Below are positions 7,267 through 12,452 of a stretch of 12,452 nucleotides of DNA, one piece after another. Source of the stretch: Candidatus Shapirobacteria bacterium CG06_land_8_20_14_3_00_40_12 (GTDB lineage: Bacteria > Patescibacteriota > Microgenomatia > UBA12405); contig PEWA01000037.1 in the NCBI GenBank assembly GCA_002780135.1, positions 1 to 12,452 on the forward strand. Direction: 5' to 3'. Position numbers and translations under genes: made by a program. Position 1 is the stretch's first letter. The number at the start of each line of letters is the position of its first letter. The notes under the pieces were generated by a model. It was not told the DNA's origin. It saw only the letters and a list, made by a program, of their open reading frames with translations, and did no database searches.

Positions 7267-7919
7267 TACCGGGTTGTTATCAGTCTCGGCACCCCGTTTT
7301 TAATCCAGACATAATTGGCCACCCCGTAATTAATAAAACCGGTGTTGATATAATTTTTATCCGGTGAAAATTTGGCCACATGAGTGTGGCCGTAAATCAT
7401 ATATACCTCTCCTTTATTTATCTTTTTTTGCACCCGGCGATGTCGGAAGGAAAACCCCCAAATTAACTTAAACACACCAATTTTTGGTAAAAAACATATT
7501 AATGGATATTTAATCAAATCATCAAAATGAATTAGTCTAAAAAAACGCAAAATCCTCTCATTCTCCAGATTTCCTCCACGTAGTATTTGATGTCCATGCT
7601 CGATTATTATTTTATTTTTCCCATATCTATACTCGTATTTTTCCGTCTGTCTGACTGAAAACAGATGGACCCTCTTATCAGTCCATTTTCTACGGTCATG
7701 GTTGCCGTATATATACACTGCCTGTTTTTGCCGCAATAACAGGAATAGTCTCTGCCACTTTGATTTTACAAATTCACCAAAAGTACACGAATAATAACTC
7801 CAAAAATCACCGTTGATTATTACCTTGTCAGCCCTGTTTATTAGTTTCTCCAAAAATTCACACTTTTTTTCGTCAAACCGGGTTGTTAAATGTAAGTCCG
7901 AAATTACCAATATTTTCAT
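7263..7919 (-). CDS. Calcineurin-like metallophosphoesterase
   Basis: A 218-residue metal-dependent phosphoesterase. All metal-site motifs of the family are present in order: DLH (D8, H10), GD (D38 in NGDFW), GNHD (N73, H74), HGH (H108, H110) and GHTH (177-180). The layout resembles LpxH/YbbF- or YfcE-like enzymes that hydrolyse phosphodiester or pyrophosphate bonds. CPR cells generally lack lipid A synthesis, so a UDP-diacylglucosamine role should not be assumed; the substrate is open. A hydrophobic-basic insert (about 123-163, FFRLIHFDDLIKYPLICFLPKIGVF) may touch the membrane. The frame is open further upstream, but that part would be the antisense-like translation of tRNA-Ser, so the ATG before KILVISDLHL is the start. 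Only 33 bases separate it from the tRNA, so it is probably co-transcribed with the tRNAs. Confidence 0.92.
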   Translation of the reverse strand: MKILVISDLHLTTRFDEKKCEFLEKLINRADKVIINGDFWSYYSCTFGEFVKSKWQRLFLLLRQKQAVYIYGNHDRRKWTDKRVHLFSVRQTEKYEYRYGKNKIIIEHGHQILRGGNLENERILRFFRLIHFDDLIKYPLICFLPKIGVFKLIWGFSFRHRRVQKKINKGEVYMIYGHTHVAKFSPDKNYINTGFINYGVANYVWIKNGVPRLITTRY

Positions 7920-7952
7920 TTTGTTTATAGAAACTTTCACCCATCCCGATGA

Positions 7953-8041
7953 TGGCGGTGGGGGCGAGACTCGAACTCGCGCTCCGGTAAACCGGAAACG
8001 GTTTTCGAAACCGTCGCATTTGACCACTCTGCCACCCCACC
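7953..8041 (-). tRNA. trnS(cga): tRNA-Ser (anticodon CGA)
   Basis: Read on the minus strand it folds into a class II tRNA. The acceptor GGTGGGG pairs with CCCCACC, followed by discriminator G and an encoded CCA. The D arm is GCAGAGTGGTCAAATGC, and the anticodon stem ACGGT/ACCGT holds the loop TTCGAAA, giving anticodon CGA (reads UCG). A long variable arm with a CCGG-TTTA-CCGG hairpin and the T arm GCGAG-TTCGAGT-CTCGC complete it. The variable arm and anticodon agree on serine. Confidence 0.96.
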
Positions 8042-8082
8042 GCCACTATCGGGACGCCATTCTGTGGCCAACCCTCCAAGTG

Positions 8083-8154
8083 TGTCCCCGGTGAGAATTG
8101 AACTCACATCCTTGCCTCCGCAGGGCAATGTTCTATCCGTTAAACTACGGGGAC
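8083..8154 (-). tRNA. trnR(gcg): tRNA-Arg (anticodon GCG)
   Basis: A 72-base cloverleaf on the minus strand. The acceptor GTCCCCG pairs with CGGGGAC, then discriminator A. The D arm is GTTT/GAAC, the anticodon stem TTGCC/GGCAA holds the loop CTGCGGA, the variable loop is GGAT, and the T arm is GTGAG-TTCAATT-CTCAC. The anticodon reads GCG, for CGC and by wobble CGU. Most bacteria read this box with ACG modified to ICG, so a genomic GCG is notable. CCA is not encoded (the bases after A are CAC), unlike the neighbouring tRNA-Ser. It is 41 bases upstream of tRNA-Ser on the same strand and probably shares its transcript. Confidence 0.94.
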
Positions 8155-8170
8155 TAATGCAAACTGTGAA

Positions 8171-8199
8171 ATTATACCTAATTTATTGACTTTTGTCCT
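8171..8199 (-). promoter_or_regulatory. Promoter of the tRNA-Arg/tRNA-Ser unit
   Basis: On the minus strand a -35-like AGGACA (matches GACA of TTGACA) is separated by exactly 17 bases from a perfect TATAAT at 8171-8176. The predicted transcription start is about ten bases before tRNA-Arg. The -35 lies inside the 3' end of the upstream membrane-protein gene. This is the best standard sigma-70-type promoter in the window. Confidence 0.6.
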
Positions 8200-8713
8200 T
8201 CTTCCTGTCTTCCAGTGGCAACATCGTCGCCATTTTCTTGGCCAATCTATCCACAAAAGTCGGCGACTCTTCCAATAGTGGAATTCTCTTAATTACTATC
8301 TCTTTTATTTTTTCCTGGTCCTCACTTTTTATTACCAGTGCTATTTGTCTGGGAAACCGCAAATTGGTCTCAATCGCCAGCATTTGGCTCGATAAACTTT
8401 TTTTAAACCAAAAACGCCGTAAATCAATCCATTCATATCTGGCTTCACCAAAATACACTCCCCGATTGGTCAATTTATTTTTAATATTGGCCGGTTCTAC
8501 TGTTGACATCACATAGTACAAAAATAAAATCGATCCCAAGGCAATAATTAAGAAAAATTCTTTAATAAAAATTAATATCACCCCCACCAGCACTAAAATT
8601 GCCACTGCGGTGATCCAAAAATCCCGATTCCGCCTCTGAAATGCCCTTTCTACCGCCGTCCATTCAAACAATACTTTTTCTTCCCGTAAATCTTCTGTTT
8701 CCTCGCTTGGCAT
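8183..8713 (-). CDS. Conserved two-helix membrane protein of unknown function
   Basis: A 176-residue protein. It has a charged N-terminus (EETEDLREEK) and a short motif VLFEWTAVERAFQRRNRDFW. Two closely spaced membrane helices (about 32-50 and 53-70) follow, then a cytoplasmic domain with LTNRGVYFGEARYEWIDL, a beta-rich segment around MLAIETN and ALVIKSEDQEKIKEIVIKRIP, and a charged, Lys-rich end. The layout recalls small membrane proteins with a PH-like or YcxB-like domain, and especially a CPR family that I think is DUF5673, but I cannot confirm this. No enzyme motif is visible. On the minus strand TGCTAAGAT (an extended -10) ends six bases before the ATG, again suggesting leaderless expression. 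Codon choice (A/G-ending) matches the other left-side minus-strand genes. Confidence 0.8.
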   Translation of the reverse strand: MPSEETEDLREEKVLFEWTAVERAFQRRNRDFWITAVAILVLVGVILIFIKEFFLIIALGSILFLYYVMSTVEPANIKNKLTNRGVYFGEARYEWIDLRRFWFKKSLSSQMLAIETNLRFPRQIALVIKSEDQEKIKEIVIKRIPLLEESPTFVDRLAKKMATMLPLEDRKKDKSQ

Positions 8714-8756
8714 TACTTCATCTTAGCAAGTTTTGTCAACCGGCGGAAGGGGAGGT

Positions 8757-9065
8757 CTACTTCACCTTCGGTTTCGTAAGACCATGAGGAATTCTACCAT
8801 TCTGAAAATCTTTGGCTAATGCTTCAGAAACAAACCGTTTATAAGCAAACGCTTTTCCTGAACCAGTTTTTAAATATAGTTCAAAATCCCTTGCCTGTTT
8901 TTCAGTTTCAAAACCCCCATACCAAACTAATTTCCAAGGTATGTATGGTTTAGTAGATTGGACTTGCCCGGTATTGTGAAGATTTAATCGATTCTTTAGA
9001 TCAATCGTAGATCCAAAATAGAAAATATGGGATTTTGAACTAAAAAGAATATACGCGTAATACAC
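8757..9065 (-). CDS. Single-domain GIY-YIG endonuclease-like protein
   Basis: A 102-residue protein of the stand-alone GIY-YIG (UPF0213/URI-like) type. The GIY element is YAYIL (3-7), and the YIG element is YFG (16-18), with Phe in place of Ile. The candidate catalytic R26 (LKNRLNLHN), H30 and metal-binding E62 are in place, followed by the usual YLKTGSGKAF motif. Such proteins are predicted small nucleases and many are mobile; the biological role is unknown. The start is a GTG giving MYYAYIL, the usual beginning of this family, and a perfect TATAAT lies seven bases upstream with no Shine-Dalgarno. A 27-bp tandem repeat begins right behind that promoter. Its codon use is T-rich and unlike the A/G-ending codons of the minus-strand genes to its left, suggesting acquisition. 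Confidence 0.9.
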   Translation of the reverse strand: MYYAYILFSSKSHIFYFGSTIDLKNRLNLHNTGQVQSTKPYIPWKLVWYGGFETEKQARDFELYLKTGSGKAFAYKRFVSEALAKDFQNGRIPHGLTKPKVK

Positions 9066-9072
9066 AACAAAA

Positions 9073-9078
9073 ATTATA
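9073..9078 (-). promoter_or_regulatory. -10 box of the GIY-YIG gene
   Basis: A perfect TATAAT on the minus strand, seven bases before the GTG start, predicting a leaderless transcript. No good -35 is seen; the region where it would lie is the first copy of the 27-bp tandem repeat, which begins two bases beyond the box. Confidence 0.5.
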
Positions 9079-9080
9079 AT

Positions 9081-9200
9081 GCATGCAATTCTAAACTTGG
9101 GAATGTGGCATGCAATTCTAAACTTGGGAATGTGGCATGCAATTCTAAACTTGGGAATGTGGCATGCAATTCTAAACTTGGGAATGTGGCATGCAATTCT
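9081..9200. repeat. 27-bp tandem repeat, 4 full copies plus 12 bases
   Basis: Four identical 27-bp units start at 9081, 9108, 9135 and 9162, followed by a partial unit (GCATGCAATTCT) at 9189-9200. Each begins with the palindrome GCATGC and ends GGGAATGTG. The first part (GCATGC-A-ATTC) can pair with the end of the same unit plus the start of the next (GAAT-GTG-GCATGC), so every junction can form an imperfect hairpin. Perfect identity suggests recent expansion. There are no spacers, so it is not CRISPR. It sits against the GIY-YIG promoter. Confidence 0.97.
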
Positions 9201-9321
9201 GAAGCTTTAGCGAAAGATTGCGGAGCATTAGGGTCTGGAACCTTTCTGTCCTTATAACACTGTCCCCAACCTCTGTCTTATTCTACTCCCTCTTTGTGCC
9301 TAAATGAGACAAATGAGACAG
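9201..9321. other. Non-coding stretch between tandem repeat and ABC-F terminator
   Basis: No convincing gene is present. It holds a GC-richer piece at 9201-9242 (GAAGCTTTAGCGAAAGATTG and on), a pyrimidine-rich piece, and a 9-bp tandem duplication AAATGAGAC at 9302-9310 and 9311-9319. CTGTCTTATT near 9274 can pair imperfectly with AATGAGACAG near 9312. No function is assigned. Confidence 0.5.
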
Positions 9322-9368
9322 TAAAAAAATAGACTTAAAACGATGATGTATTTTTTTAGATTAAAGTC
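9322..9368 (-). terminator. Weak possible intrinsic terminator after the ABC-F gene
   Basis: On the minus strand, just after the ABC-F stop codon, GACTTTAA can pair with TTTTAAGTC across a loop of about 20 bases, and a TATTTTTTT run follows immediately. The stem is short and AT-rich, so termination efficiency is doubtful. Position and T-run are right for a Rho-independent terminator. Confidence 0.35.
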
Positions 9369-9371
9369 AGT

Positions 9372-11057
9372 TTACCTGAGTCTATTTTGGGATTTTTTAG
9401 ATAAATCAACTCTCTGGGTGACGTTCAATTGTTCAATAAAATCAGGATCATGATCGACCATAATCAGCGTCCCCTCATATTCGTTTAGTGCTCTTGCTAA
9501 TCGGGATTTTATATCAGGACGTAAGTTACTAGTGGGTTCATCAAGTATCAAAACATCGGGGTTACCGGCAATAAGTTTAGCTAAAGCTAATTGTTGTTTT
9601 TCACCGGCACTAAGGGTTTGAACCTTTTGAGTACGGACTCGATGAGAATCGAAACCCATAGACGAGAGGATGGCAATAGCTCGTCCTTCGTTAGCCTGAT
9701 CCATAGAAGAAGTAACTTCGTCTATAACTCCACGATTTGACTTTAGTTCCAGACGGTCTGGCGACATATATCCAACTTTCTGGCGGGAATTGAAAACAAT
9801 CATTCCGCGATCAGGTTTAAATTTATTATCCCCGGCGGCTTCGTTGGCGATCATTCTTAGAAGAGTGCTTTTACCAGAGCCATTCTGTCCGGCGACGACA
9901 AGTCTGTCTCCCTTCTTGACCCGAATCTCACCGATAGAGGAAGTGTCCACGCCACCCTTACCATTAAAAGTTTTCTGAACCATATCGATAATCAAAGATG
10001 AGTCGGCAACAGGGCGTTGTGAATCGCGGATCTGAAGCACATTTTGGCGTCTTTGTTTAGGTTCTTGGGGAACGGTTGGCATATCGGCAAGTTTTTCATC
10101 CATCCGTTCTATTCGAGTTCTCATGGCTGCACCAGTTCTGGCGAAGTCCTTGCTCCGACGAAAATCCCCCTTATTTTTAAATTTATTATATGTTTTTTCC
10201 AACTTGTCATGCCGTCTTTCGCCAGTGATGCGTGCAATTCTCTCAGCCTCAAGTTGAAACTTTCGTATTTTTTCGAAATTTACTAGGGAGCCGCGAAATG
10301 CTAACACCCGACCAGTATTTTCGATTTGTAGAATTTGGGAAGCGGCTCGTTTCGCAATACGGTCATCATTGGAAGCCACAATTACAGCTTTATCGGACTG
10401 TCCGGCAAGACGGCGATTTAACCACTCTACCGATTCGTCGTCGAGGTGTGCTGTGGGGTCATCAAGAATAACCAGCTGGGCATCAGAAAACAGAGCCCGG
10501 CCTATGGCTAACTTAGTACGCTGACCACTACTGACCTGATTCAATCGAGAGTCAGGAGTTATGTGTCCAGAAAATCGTTTGGAAACTCGTAAACCGTCAA
10601 GGGTTTCTTCTATTTCTGTCTCCGCAGTGTAACCTCCTTGTTTCTCGAACCTATCAAGTACTTCACCATATTCTCCAAGAACCTTCGGCGAATTATCTCC
10701 TGCCGCCATAACATTTTCCAATTCTCTTTTTTTAGTTTCCAATTGTCTAAGCCCCCTTCCTTCAAGAAAATATTCTCGAATTGTCAAACCCGCCTGTGTC
10801 GGTTGGTTTTCAAAAGTTGCAGACACATATTCCTGAGTAACACCACCTTTACGAACAACTCGACCCTCATCTGGGCCATTTTGTCCTGCGATGATTTTTA
10901 GTAATTGTGACTTACCGTTTCCACTAGAGCCACGAACAACGATACTCTCTCCTGTTTGTAGGCTTAAATTTACGTCGCGAAATAATGTTCTTCCTGGAGC
11001 GCTTAACCCAACATGTTGTAACTATGTAAGCTCTTTTTTTCCACTGTTACTGGCCAT
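9372..11057 (-). pseudogene. ABC-F family ATPase, interrupted by TAG at codon 12
   Basis: From an ATG at 11057 the frame gives MASNSGKKELT, then TAG (11022-11024), then continues without shift as LQHVGLSAPGRTLFRDVNLS and on to codon 561. Walker A of NBD1 (GSSGNGKS, 43-50) lies between the TAG and the first later usable start, a GTG at 10826, so starting there would lose it. Two NBDs are joined by a charged, Lys/Arg-rich linker (about 255-325), the ABC-F hallmark; there are no membrane helices. NBD1 has SSGQ, Walker B LVILDDPT (Asp200 instead of the catalytic Glu) and SNDD where the H-switch His is expected. NBD2 is canonical: GQNGSGKST, LSAGEKQQ, LILDEPT (E507), VDHD (H536). ABC-F proteins act on ribosomes, some giving antibiotic resistance by target protection. 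TAG ends two other genes here, so reassignment is unlikely; a nonsense mutation or base error fits better. Confidence 0.88.
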
Positions 11058-11063
11058 ATTTGT

Positions 11064-11074
11064 ATTATATTATA
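11064..11074 (-). promoter_or_regulatory. Overlapping -10 boxes of the ABC-F gene
   Basis: Two TATAAT hexamers overlap by one base on the minus strand, at 11064-11069 and 11069-11074. The nearer ends six bases before the ATG at 11057, so the message would be leaderless or nearly so. This supports 11057 as the original start, ahead of the in-frame TAG. No clear -35 is seen. Confidence 0.5.
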
Positions 11075-11166
11075 ACATATAGCGATACATTTTGGATATA
11101 AATATTTTTAATTAACAGATTATTAGTTTCTACCAAACGTTGCCTAGTGAAAACAATTTGGGCGAT

Positions 11167-11177
11167 TATAATATACT
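11167..11177 (+). promoter_or_regulatory. -10 region of the GNAT gene
   Basis: TATAAT at 11167-11172 overlaps TATACT at 11172-11177, ending nine bases before the ATG at 11187. No good -35 at standard spacing is visible. The 129-bp region between the divergent ABC-F and GNAT starts holds nothing else that I can name; it is AT-rich. Confidence 0.45.
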
Positions 11178-11186
11178 ATTAATCGT

Positions 11187-11660
11187 ATGATTGTTGAACT
11201 TTCCTTGATTAGCTTTGACGACCGAGAAATATTGAGAACACTGTTAAAAGAATACCGGCAGGATATGTTGGGTGAGGATCCTGGTGAATATAAATATTTT
11301 GACGTTTATTGGCAAAATGCCAATCGTTTTCCTTATTTCATAAAAGTTGACGGTGCTATCGTTGGATTTACTTTAGTCAATTGCCATACATTGGTTCAGA
11401 AAGAAGCCAAGAACATCGGTGAGTTTTATATTCAGAAAGAGTTTCGGAAAAGAGGTATTGGTAAAGAGGCTGCTAAGCAGGTATTTAATCTTTTCCCGGG
11501 AAAGTGGGAGGTCAGACAACTTAAAGAAAATTCCTCGGCACGGGATTTCTGGATTAAGGTCATAAAGGAGTACACCGATAATAATTTTCAGGAAGTGGTT
11601 TTGAAAAACGAGCAATGGGACGGTTGGGTTCAGACTTTTGACAATACTCACAATCGATAA
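11187..11660 (+). CDS. GNAT-family N-acetyltransferase
   Basis: A 157-residue acetyl-CoA-dependent acetyltransferase of the GNAT fold. The acetyl-CoA-binding motif A is clear: IGEFYIQKEFRKRGIGKEAA, with the R/K-x-x-G-x-G signature at 87-92. Earlier strands include YFIKVDGAIVGFTLV (about 50-64), and the later NSSARDFWIKVI (116-126) is the usual motif B region. The acceptor substrate cannot be told. The gene is divergent from the ABC-F gene, and both families include antibiotic-resistance members, so a resistance or self-protection pair is possible but unproven. The stop codon lies 21 bases from the end of the convergent IS30 transposase, so the insertion sequence may have landed at the very end of this gene and set its last residues. 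Codon use lacks the T/C-ending bias of the left plus-strand genes. Confidence 0.88.
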   Translation: MIVELSLISFDDREILRTLLKEYRQDMLGEDPGEYKYFDVYWQNANRFPYFIKVDGAIVGFTLVNCHTLVQKEAKNIGEFYIQKEFRKRGIGKEAAKQVFNLFPGKWEVRQLKENSSARDFWIKVIKEYTDNNFQEVVLKNEQWDGWVQTFDNTHNR

Positions 11661-11661
11661 T

Positions 11662-11695
11662 ATTCGATTTGTTCAATACTGCTACATTCGATTTG
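11662..11695. repeat. Short direct repeat ATTCGATTTG at the IS end
   Basis: ATTCGATTTG occurs at 11662-11671 and again at 11686-11695, 24 bases apart. The second copy lies in the last codons of the transposase. It may be part of the transposase-binding end or chance. Confidence 0.5.
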
Positions 11696-12452
11696 GAAAC
11701 GCAATACCTATAATTGATAATTCTTTTTGAAGTGCCTCGAATGGAGTACTGAATTTTAATACTTTTTTAGGTCGATTGTTAATTTCAAAGACTATATCGT
11801 CAAGTTCTGTTTGAGCTAAATTATCAAAACTGGTTTTTTTAGGTAGATATCTTCTAATTAGTCCATTGGTGTTTTCGTTAGTTCCTCTTTGTCCCGAACA
11901 GTACGGGTCAGCAAAGAAAGTTTTGATACCCAATCTGTTTAATTCCTCGTGTTTAGTAAATTCCAAACCATTGTCCATAGTTACTGTTTTGGCTGGTAAT
12001 TCTGTAAAGATTTGTTTCTGGGCTTCGAGGGTATCGGTAGCTGATTTTGAATCAATAACTATGGCTTGGAGATATCTGGTTTTTTTCTCCACTTCGGTGT
12101 GAATGACCCTACCCTTTGTTTGTCTGCCAATGACACTATCACCCTCGTAGTGGCCGAAAGTTTCTCTAGTTTCAATTGATTCATCCCTAAGATGGATGGA
12201 AACACGATTAGGTATCCTGACCCTGGTCACTTTTCGGCCATACTTTTTCTTTCTCTTTTTTCGTTTAAGAGTGAGGTATTCCCAAAGTCTTTTATCTTTA
12301 GTTTCATCTTTGTGGACATAGGCATAAATTGTCTCCCGGCAGATAATTGATCTACCATTTTCTAACTCCAGTCGACCACTGATCTGTTCCGGCGTCCAAC
12401 TCTCTTGCTGAATTCTAAATCTGATTGCAACCAGACAATAAATAATACTCAA
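11682..12452 (-). CDS. IS30-family transposase, N-terminus off the window
   Basis: 256 residues are visible, open to the right edge; the TTG at the very edge is not a real start. The N-terminal part has the helix-turn-helix remainder SWTPEQISGRL and ICRETIYAYVH. A basic stretch (RKKRKKKYGRK) and the DDE catalytic core follow: GHYEGDSVIG (D105 of the visible part), TVTMDNGLEF (D160) and GTNENTNGLIRRYLPK (E193), a 33-residue D-to-E step as in IS30. The end, NRPKKVLKFSTPFEAL, is also typical. It cuts and pastes its element through terminal inverted repeats. All visible catalytic residues are intact, so it may be active. The stop is TAG. Confidence 0.95.
   Translation of the reverse strand: MSIIYCLVAIRFRIQQESWTPEQISGRLELENGRSIICRETIYAYVHKDETKDKRLWEYLTLKRKKRKKKYGRKVTRVRIPNRVSIHLRDESIETRETFGHYEGDSVIGRQTKGRVIHTEVEKKTRYLQAIVIDSKSATDTLEAQKQIFTELPAKTVTMDNGLEFTKHEELNRLGIKTFFADPYCSGQRGTNENTNGLIRRYLPKKTSFDNLAQTELDDIVFEINNRPKKVLKFSTPFEALQKELSIIGIAFPNRM

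Larger units (their letters stand above)
11661..12452 (-). mobile_element. IS30-family insertion sequence, one end only
   Basis: It contains the transposase and a candidate terminal inverted repeat at about 11661-11686 (TATTCGATTTGTTCAATACT and on), which by eye resembles IS30-type ends (ATTCRATT-TGGTCAA-like). The other end, and any target duplication, lies beyond the right edge, so the exact boundary is uncertain. The left limit given is the first base after the GNAT stop codon. Confidence 0.6.

Noticed and set aside
7920..8027. Longer N-terminus for the phosphoesterase
   Set aside because: The extra 36 codons would be a translation of the tRNA-Ser gene; DLH-type enzymes start at MKILVISDLHL.
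8720..8739. Standard promoter with TTGACA at 8734-8739 for the two-helix protein
   Set aside because: TTGACA is only 8 bases from the -10-like TAAGAT, too close for a sigma-70 spacer; the extended -10 alone is the better reading.
9081..9200. CRISPR array
   Set aside because: The 27-bp units are directly adjacent with no variable spacers, and no cas genes are near.
9372..10826. A complete short ABC-F gene starting at GTG 10826
   Set aside because: Homology, including Walker A of NBD1, continues in frame far upstream to the TAG and the ATG at 11057.
1..12452. Alternative genetic code (TGA as Gly, or TAG as sense)
   Set aside because: TGA ends the ATPase gene in a normal ATGA overlap, and TAG ends the phosphoesterase and the transposase; only the ABC-F TAG is out of place.

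Overview
The window looks like a chromosome segment from a bacterium of the Candidate Phyla Radiation (Patescibacteria), probably Microgenomates-like. The reasons are indirect: a DUF2207 membrane protein with a poly-glycine tail, a very small sensor kinase, MacA/MacB-type transporter genes without a TolC partner, a DUF5666 protein, and many genes whose -10 box lies only 6-8 bases before the start codon, with no Shine-Dalgarno sequence. TGA and TAG both act as ordinary stops here, so a recoded lineage is unlikely. The lineage is inference, not proven.

Bases 1-1899 (minus strand) hold most of a DUF2207 membrane protein that runs off the left edge. It is divergent from a plus-strand block at 1953-7266: an OmpR-type response regulator, a small histidine kinase, a MacA-like membrane-fusion protein, a MacB-like ABC ATPase, a MacB/FtsX-type permease broken by a frameshift, and a one-pass DUF5666 protein. 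Three promoters in this block (before the regulator, the fusion protein and the DUF5666 gene) carry the same direct repeat, TTTCAGCT-N4-WTCAG, with half-sites exactly 11 bases apart and a -10 box 13-15 bases after the start of the second half-site. That is the geometry of an OmpR/PhoB-class activator site, so the block reads as one self-regulated envelope-stress or export regulon.

Bases 7263-8713 (minus strand) are housekeeping-like: a calcineurin-type metallophosphoesterase, tRNA-Ser(CGA), tRNA-Arg(GCG) with a good promoter, and a conserved two-helix membrane protein.

From about 8.75 kb rightwards the character changes. There is a single-domain GIY-YIG protein, a 27-bp tandem repeat (4.4 copies) directly against its promoter, an ABC-F ATPase gene interrupted by an in-frame TAG at codon 12, a divergent GNAT acetyltransferase, and an IS30-family transposase cut by the right edge. 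Synonymous codon choice shifts too: left of 8.7 kb, plus-strand genes favour T/C-ending codons and minus-strand genes favour A/G-ending codons, while genes to the right do not follow this rule. The right part is best read as accessory, more recently acquired DNA.

Two genes are disrupted as written (permease and ABC-F). Either could be a real mutation or an assembly or sequencing error.
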